Source: Terfezia claveryi (taxonomy: Eukaryota; Ascomycota; Pezizomycetes; Pezizales; Pezizaceae). Taken from it: a DNA stretch of 36,239 bases. Within the stretch, counting starts at the first letter, position 1, and each line of letters opens with the position of its first letter. The stretch spans positions 1-36,239 of the forward strand of contig WHUX01000371.1 in assembly GCA_015179025.1 (NCBI GenBank), read 5' to 3'. The position numbers and the translations under genes are program-made. Below, piece by piece: positions 31,198-36,239 of the stretch. The notes under the pieces are model-generated. The model was given only the letters and a program-made list of their open reading frames with translations. It was not told the DNA's origin and made no database searches.

Positions 31198-32734
31198 GGT
31201 TGTGGATGCGGTATATATTACTACAAAAACTGACAATATGATCATAATATAAGGTTTATTTACCTATATTCATTGATAAAATATGAGAGGCCAGTGCCTT
31301 CCGGACTATTGATGTTGTTACTGGTTGTTGCTGCAATGCAAGTTATGTGTATCTTATATGTAAGCATAAATATTCGTATGTACTTGGCATATGCACAACC
31401 CTGGATATGTACAGTACTATTCTAAGTTCCACGCCCTGACCAGCTCACACCTGGCGTCAATATAGTGGCATTCGTTACTTTATATTGTTAGAGGCCTCGG
31501 TTTCATTCCGCGCTTGTGAACGCCATTTTTTGGGGTCCGGCTTATTGGACCAGCTTTTTGTTTGTCTCTGGAGAAAGTGTTGTTCTGTTTATAGAAAGTT
31601 AAATTAGAATGTGTACTAATCTGGTTGGTAGTCTGGTTGGCAGAGCCCTCGAATTCTAGTTGGAACAACACTCTCCTTTGAACTGTATACACTCCGTGGA
31701 GTATATACCAAGTACGTACGGATACATATGCACACGTATCACTGGTATGTATGTATGCATTCCTATGAATATCAAACTTCCCAAAAAGGAAGTCTGGCTA
31801 CGTTATGTCAGACTATACTACTTTAACTGTAGAGGAGCTACGGAGAACTTTAGATCAGATCAAGCAAGCGGACCTCACGATAGTTGTCGTATGAATTACG
31901 GCGCTGCCTTATGTATATATGTATAGGGTGGAGCTTCCAGCGCATACTGTAGAGGACAAATTGAGGAAAACACCCATGTACACATACATACGCACATATA
32001 CTTGCACGTTCCCCCATATTCTCCTTGTCTATTAGGTGAAGTGACCCTACGTCTATTCATGTGTCGCACGTAGGTATTGCTACTCATAGCCCTGCCATTT
32101 TCCAACACATACAAGAGATGGATAAAAGAATCCTTGTTGTTGCACAAATATTCGGGTGTCACGGACGATAGTGCAGGTATTGACAACTCCGTGCTGATCT
32201 GCTGATCCGCTTGTGATACTGACAATGGCCCCGCATTGACATGAGTCTCATGACACTTAAAAATGCTGAACTACATAATCGTAGCGTACCTGGTAGAGTA
32301 CCAGTACTTACTCCTGGGTTCAGCAGTCTGGTTATTCAGCTGCTACAAATATCAAGACTGAAGCAGCAAAACGTTGGCTGTTCCACATCCTGGATATCCA
32401 TTGAGACGAAACACGCCGATTTGCCTTGGAAAGGCCTGGAAGTCATAAGACCTGTAGTCCCGGTCCGCCTGCACTTAGGATCCTAGTGTGCCAAATATTA
32501 GGAACCCTAGTACCGCATGGAACTGCACTTAGGTGCCTAGCTTCAAAGGATCCCGTGAGTACTTATACCCCACCGGCTGCCCTGCTACCCTCCCGGTACC
32601 CAACGGCCGCAGTGTCACTGCTCTTTCGCAGATTCGCCTCTACAATTCGGTGTCGTTCGCCAAAAGCTAGACTGTCATTGCTTCCAATATACCAGCAGCT
32701 CCTCAATTCCACAATGCCCACTGCACAGACTTAC
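31198..32734. other. Gene-free interval
   Basis: About 1.5 kb between the piggyBac relic and the aminotransferase pseudogene. It includes an imperfect palindrome at 31685-31708 and short frames without recognisable motifs. The 5' flank of the pseudogene (32560-32734) is open but shows no aminotransferase similarity. Confidence 0.55.
31685..31708. repeat. 24-bp imperfect palindrome around ACTCCGTGGAGT
   Basis: GTATACACTCC, then GT, then GGAGTATATAC form two 11-base arms with one mismatch. The centre resembles the TACTCCGTA motif that recurs in this window. Confidence 0.6.
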
Positions 32735-33449
32735 CAAAGTGGCATCCAGCGTGAAGTTGGCATTGTCGTTCCAGATGATGGCTATCTTTCCAGGGTGCAT
32801 GCTCTCTGCAAGGAGTCTAATGTCCTCTTAATCTCCGACAGGGTCCAAACTGGCATCACCAGAACCGGCAAGCTTCTCTGTTGTGAGCTCTGGTGTCCGT
32901 CCAGACATCGTGCCTCTCGGAAAGGCTATCTCTAGAGGTGTATACCAAGGCCTAATACCCAGTTTCTGCGGATAAGGACATCATGCTTTGCATTGGGCCA
33001 GGCACCCACAGTTCTACGTATGGTGGAAACCCTCTTGGATGTTCTGTGGCCATTGCCGCATTGGAGGTTGTCAACTTATCAGGAATGAGAATCTCACCGA
33101 GAGAGCAGAGACTCTCGGGCAGAGGTTCAGAGCTGGCCTAAACTCTATCAACTGGTCACTGGCAGTGGTCAGAGGCAAGAGTCTTCTCAATGCCGTACTT
33201 GTCGATGAGTCTAAGCTCAATGGGCACACCGCCTGAGAGCTGTGCTTATTGTTAAAGAAGAAGGGTCTTTTGGCTAAGCCAACACACCAGAACATCATTC
33301 GCCTGGCTCCCGCACTCGTTATCTCTGAGGCTCAGATTGATCGTGTTATTGAAATCTCTAATGAAGCTGTGAAGGAGCTTCCATCTATGAAGGCGGAGGA
33401 ATTCTGTGCTCATGGCCACCATGAGCAAGATGTCAACATCGACGGCTGA
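32735..33449 (+). pseudogene. Truncated ornithine aminotransferase pseudogene
   Basis: Ornithine aminotransferase is a PLP enzyme of arginine breakdown. Here only the C-terminal half or so remains. It begins within the VEPIQGEAG region (read as [17 protein letters not shown]), then [20 protein letters not shown] (family: DEVQTGIARTG, so a key acidic residue is Arg). It shifts frame to [16 protein letters not shown], which includes the PLP-binding Lys, shifts again to [20 protein letters not shown], and again to [20 protein letters not shown]. It ends LAKPTHQNIIRLAPALVISE...NEAVKELPS. The first roughly 190 residues of the family are absent upstream. Unlike other broken genes in the window, this combines truncation, several slips and substitutions at conserved sites, so I judge it a true pseudogene, probably a duplicate. 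Confidence 0.8.
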
Positions 33450-35126
33450 TTTCCCTAGCCTTGTCGGTACGTACCTTTTCGGGGGCGGTTTTCGTTGGGA
33501 GATACTGCATACTGCATTAATCCGGTGTTACATACAATACTCTTCTTTTCCCATAAAGTTGTTTGGGGAGGCGGAGGGTTGTTTTATTGGGATTAAAGGG
33601 ATGCTCTGGATTGGCTTTTATTCAACCTTCCTTGCGGGGGACTTGGCTGCTAATTTTACGGCACCTGCATCATATGGCCCATAGCTTTTCAGCTCTCCAG
33701 TTGTGTTTTGAGTAGGCACAGTAACTACTACCAGCACAATATTTGGCTTGAGCCGCCCCTTACCTGCCTTTACCCTTCACTCCTTCACTCCAGCCCTGCT
33801 CTTCCATCTAACCGGAGCAACGAGACGCACCGTCAACGGCACAATTCAGAACTGTACATGTCACCACAACGGCTTACTCCGCATCTGTGAAAATTTCACT
33901 GGAATTACTTCAACTCTAATTTATGAGATAGAATGGGAAGTGCTCATAGTAATGCATAGTGAACGATAAACTTGTGCTCCATTCGAATATCAAACTTTTT
34001 TGGAATTCGAAGATGCAAGGTAATGGGAGCCTGAAACAGTGGCCGGAAGATATTTGCTTAACTTAGCACTCACCATAATATGGACCACAAACAGAGTTTC
34101 ATCTTCGATTCAGTCCCTTAATTAAGTGCTTACCTACTATGAAATCATCGGATCAGAAATCTAGTTGGTCTTTCCTATGCAATGGTGATCCCATGGGGCA
34201 GGTATTGCATGTTAGGTATTGCATGTAATTCTAGGCCTATTTTGGTGCTGTTTTCCCAGGCCTGTTACAACTATCTCAACAAGGAAGGGCGATAAAACAG
34301 AAACGATAAATGAAACACGGAACTCAAGTGTACATACAACATGGGAGAACGAAAAAAAAGCTGGCTTGTCAAAAAGACAAACCCGAGCAGAAACTCAAGC
34401 TTCACGTGGTTTTAAAAATGGGAGAAACTCCGTGATTGATACTCGTAGGTTTGTTTGCTTTTTACGGTAAACATCAGTGGTATGAGATTGGGCACGTCGA
34501 GACAGGGTCCTCTAGGTACAAAGTCCTCGAGCCCTTCACATGAATGTACAAGTACTGACACATGTGCGCCCGAAACCCGAAGGGGCCTCAGATAAATTAT
34601 GCATTGCCCTTTGTTTTTTCGATTCGGCCTGTTGAGGTATGCGTAACAAGTACATATAAGTAGAGGTACTTTCATGTGCATATATTTGAGTCATCCACAG
34701 GACTCGAGATCATACGGGCAGAGAAGTGGGAAGCAGGTATCTTTTGGAAGCAGTCGTTTTCTTGACGATCATGCAATAATTGAACTAAAAGAATCGCAAC
34801 TTTGGCAATGCTTCGAAGTATCTAGGTGTTTGATTTCGTGACGGCTTCTTGCTTTACCACTTGGTATGTATGGTACGGTACATAGCTACCTATCTACCTA
34901 GTTTCTTTGGAGAGGGGGAGGGTGGGGTGGGTGGGGTGGGAAGTGAGACAGGTCTGGCACAGGAACCCGAGGAGGAAAGGGGTTACAATATTTTCGACAT
35001 ACCGGTATGTATCTAGAGTAGAGAGTTGCTACATACCTCAGAAACTATTTATTTTCCCTCAGGTTTTTATTCCCAGCGTTACTATACACCCCCCTTCGCC
35101 CCCGGCACAACCCATATCAAAAGCCA
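33450..35126. other. Gene-free interval
   Basis: About 1.7 kb without a supported gene. A direct repeat of AGGTATTGCATGT is at 34200 and 34215. No terminal repeats or transposase fragments were recognised before the helix-turn-helix exon. Confidence 0.55.
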
Positions 35127-35488
35127 ATGTCAGAGTCCGCCAACAGCGCGCCGGGATCCAGGCAGTCCCCGCTATCGAGCTCGAGCAACCTACAACCGGT
35201 ACTGCTCCCCCCCGCGCAGCAGCAAAGGCAAACTCCCGGCGACGAGAAATGTCCGACATGGAGAAAGGGATGATCATCGCCTACCACAACAGCCAAATGC
35301 CGATCAGCAAGATCGCCAAATCCGTCGGCCGAAACTGGCAGACAGTCAGAAGCTTCCTAAACCGCTACGAGACCCGAGGCACATATGCAAATGCCTCCAG
35401 ATCCGGTCGTCCAAAAGGCCTGACACCGCAACAGGAGGATGCGGTGGTTAAGTTTGTGAAGGAGAATCCGAAAGTATCGAAGGATAAG
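35127..35488 (+). CDS. Tc1/mariner-type helix-turn-helix DNA-binding exon (partial)
   Basis: The frame encodes MSDMEKGMIIAYHNSQMPIS, KIAKSVGRNWQTVRSFLNRY, ETRGTYANASRSGRPKGLTP and QQEDAVVKFVKENPKVSKDK. This is the paired helix-turn-helix of Tc1-like transposases, with the linking GRP motif. It ends at a good donor (GATAAG, then GTATGT at 35489). The start is uncertain. The same frame is open upstream, but ATG 35127 in another frame gives a natural beginning, MSESANSAPGSRQSPLSSSS, that would join after one base change, perhaps in the C7 run near 35208. No DDE catalytic domain is visible in the remaining 750 bp, which are low-complexity. It may be a transposon fragment, a gene continuing past the window, or a domesticated DNA-binding protein. 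Confidence 0.65.
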
Positions 35489-36239
35489 GTATGTTGGGAT
35501 TTTTTATTTATTTTTATTCTTTTTATTCTTTTTTATTCTTTTTTTTTATAAATATTATGGGGATAGGAAGTGCAACCCCCCCAAAAAAAAAAAAATAAAA
35601 ATAAAAATAAAAAACACTGTGGAAAAAAGAAAAAGGTTAAATTAATGCCATTTGGATGTTGCTACGGGGGGTTGCCTAGGTCCTGTCGAGTGTTTTTCCA
35701 GACCTGAAGTTATCTTCAGCGACTTTGTATAGAGTCCTCCGGGGCAAGGGGATTCGCAAGTTCAGAGTGCAAGCAAGGAAAAAATGCTAAACAGCCGCGC
35801 GGGCCGAGGGGGGGGGGGAGAGGGAGGTGGGGGAGTGAACACGTGCTATATACAGTATGTGTTTGGAGGTAATGCTATTGAGAACAAATGGGTGGTTTAT
35901 AAGTATAGTTAAGTTAGGTTAACGAGGAAAAGAAGCCAAGACTGGACGTATTATTAAATTATTGAGAAGGCTCCCTCGGTTTCGGTTTCTTATGGTCCGT
36001 TGACGTAAGCTGTATCTATGCGTCATGTATTGATCCCCTTGATGTCTCCTCCCACCCCCCCACCCCCCCGCCTCTAGAACGTTCCGTAAATCTAATCTAG
36101 TTCAGGGTAAACCACACCACTTTAATGGGATATACCTACAAAACACATCTCGATCATCTGTATATATAAAAAGATAAACCCCCACCCCAAACACTTACCC
36201 TTTTTCTTTTTTTTTTTCCCCGGGGGGGGGGAAACCAAA
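35489..36239. other. Low-complexity right edge
   Basis: T-rich and A-rich runs (35496-35620), G and C runs, and a TTCAGGGTAA copy at 36101. There is no open frame of note. If the exon before it is real, this stretch would be a long intron or mark an early end. Confidence 0.5.

Overview
This window comes from the nuclear genome of a filamentous ascomycete (Pezizomycotina). Genes are split by short introns of about 55-130 bp with GT...AG ends and CTAAC/CTGAT-like branch points. The recognisable proteins are fungal housekeeping families. Intergenic DNA is AT-richer and full of homopolymer runs, short motif families and transposon debris. Several long gene-free stretches and an F-box-like protein would suit a repeat-rich Pezizomycete (truffle or morel type), but that placement is a guess.

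Layout. 1-524: last exon of a probable mitochondrial membrane protein (+). 848-3058: cytosolic glutamyl-tRNA synthetase (-). 4041-4984: PQ-loop membrane protein related to Any1/SLC66A2 (+). 6310-7174: mitochondrial ribosomal protein bL19m (-), divergent from an unrecognised, probably mitochondrial protein at 7542-9016 (+). 9054-13400: mostly gene-free. 13644-15150: allantoinase (+). 16139-16828: RNA polymerase III subunit RPC9/C17 (-). 18742-20618: isocitrate lyase (+). 20619-23375: gene-free. 23376-24891: broken F-box-like gene (+). 25667-26651: electron transfer flavoprotein beta subunit (-). 27976-29393: SMC5/6 kleisin Nse4 (-). 30737-31197: piggyBac-type transposase relic (-). 32735-33449: ornithine aminotransferase pseudogene (+). 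35127-35488: Tc1-type helix-turn-helix exon (+).

How the genes relate. There is no cluster with one pathway. Allantoinase (purine breakdown, leading towards glyoxylate) and isocitrate lyase (glyoxylate cycle) share a metabolite and lie 3.6 kb apart, which may be chance. bL19m and its divergent neighbour may share a promoter.

Quality. Isocitrate lyase, ETF-beta, RPC9 and bL19m have intact, exactly divisible reading frames once introns are removed. Glutamyl-tRNA synthetase, the PQ-loop protein, allantoinase and Nse4 each carry one to five single-base indels, several in homopolymers, in otherwise well conserved sequence. Consensus errors explain this better than loss of essential genes. I found no CRISPR array, rRNA or tRNA that I could support, and no convincing new multi-gene system. 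The most interesting unexplained signal is a short repeated motif (TACCCTGAA / TTCAGGGTA) that looks like the TA-flanked ends of a small transposon family.
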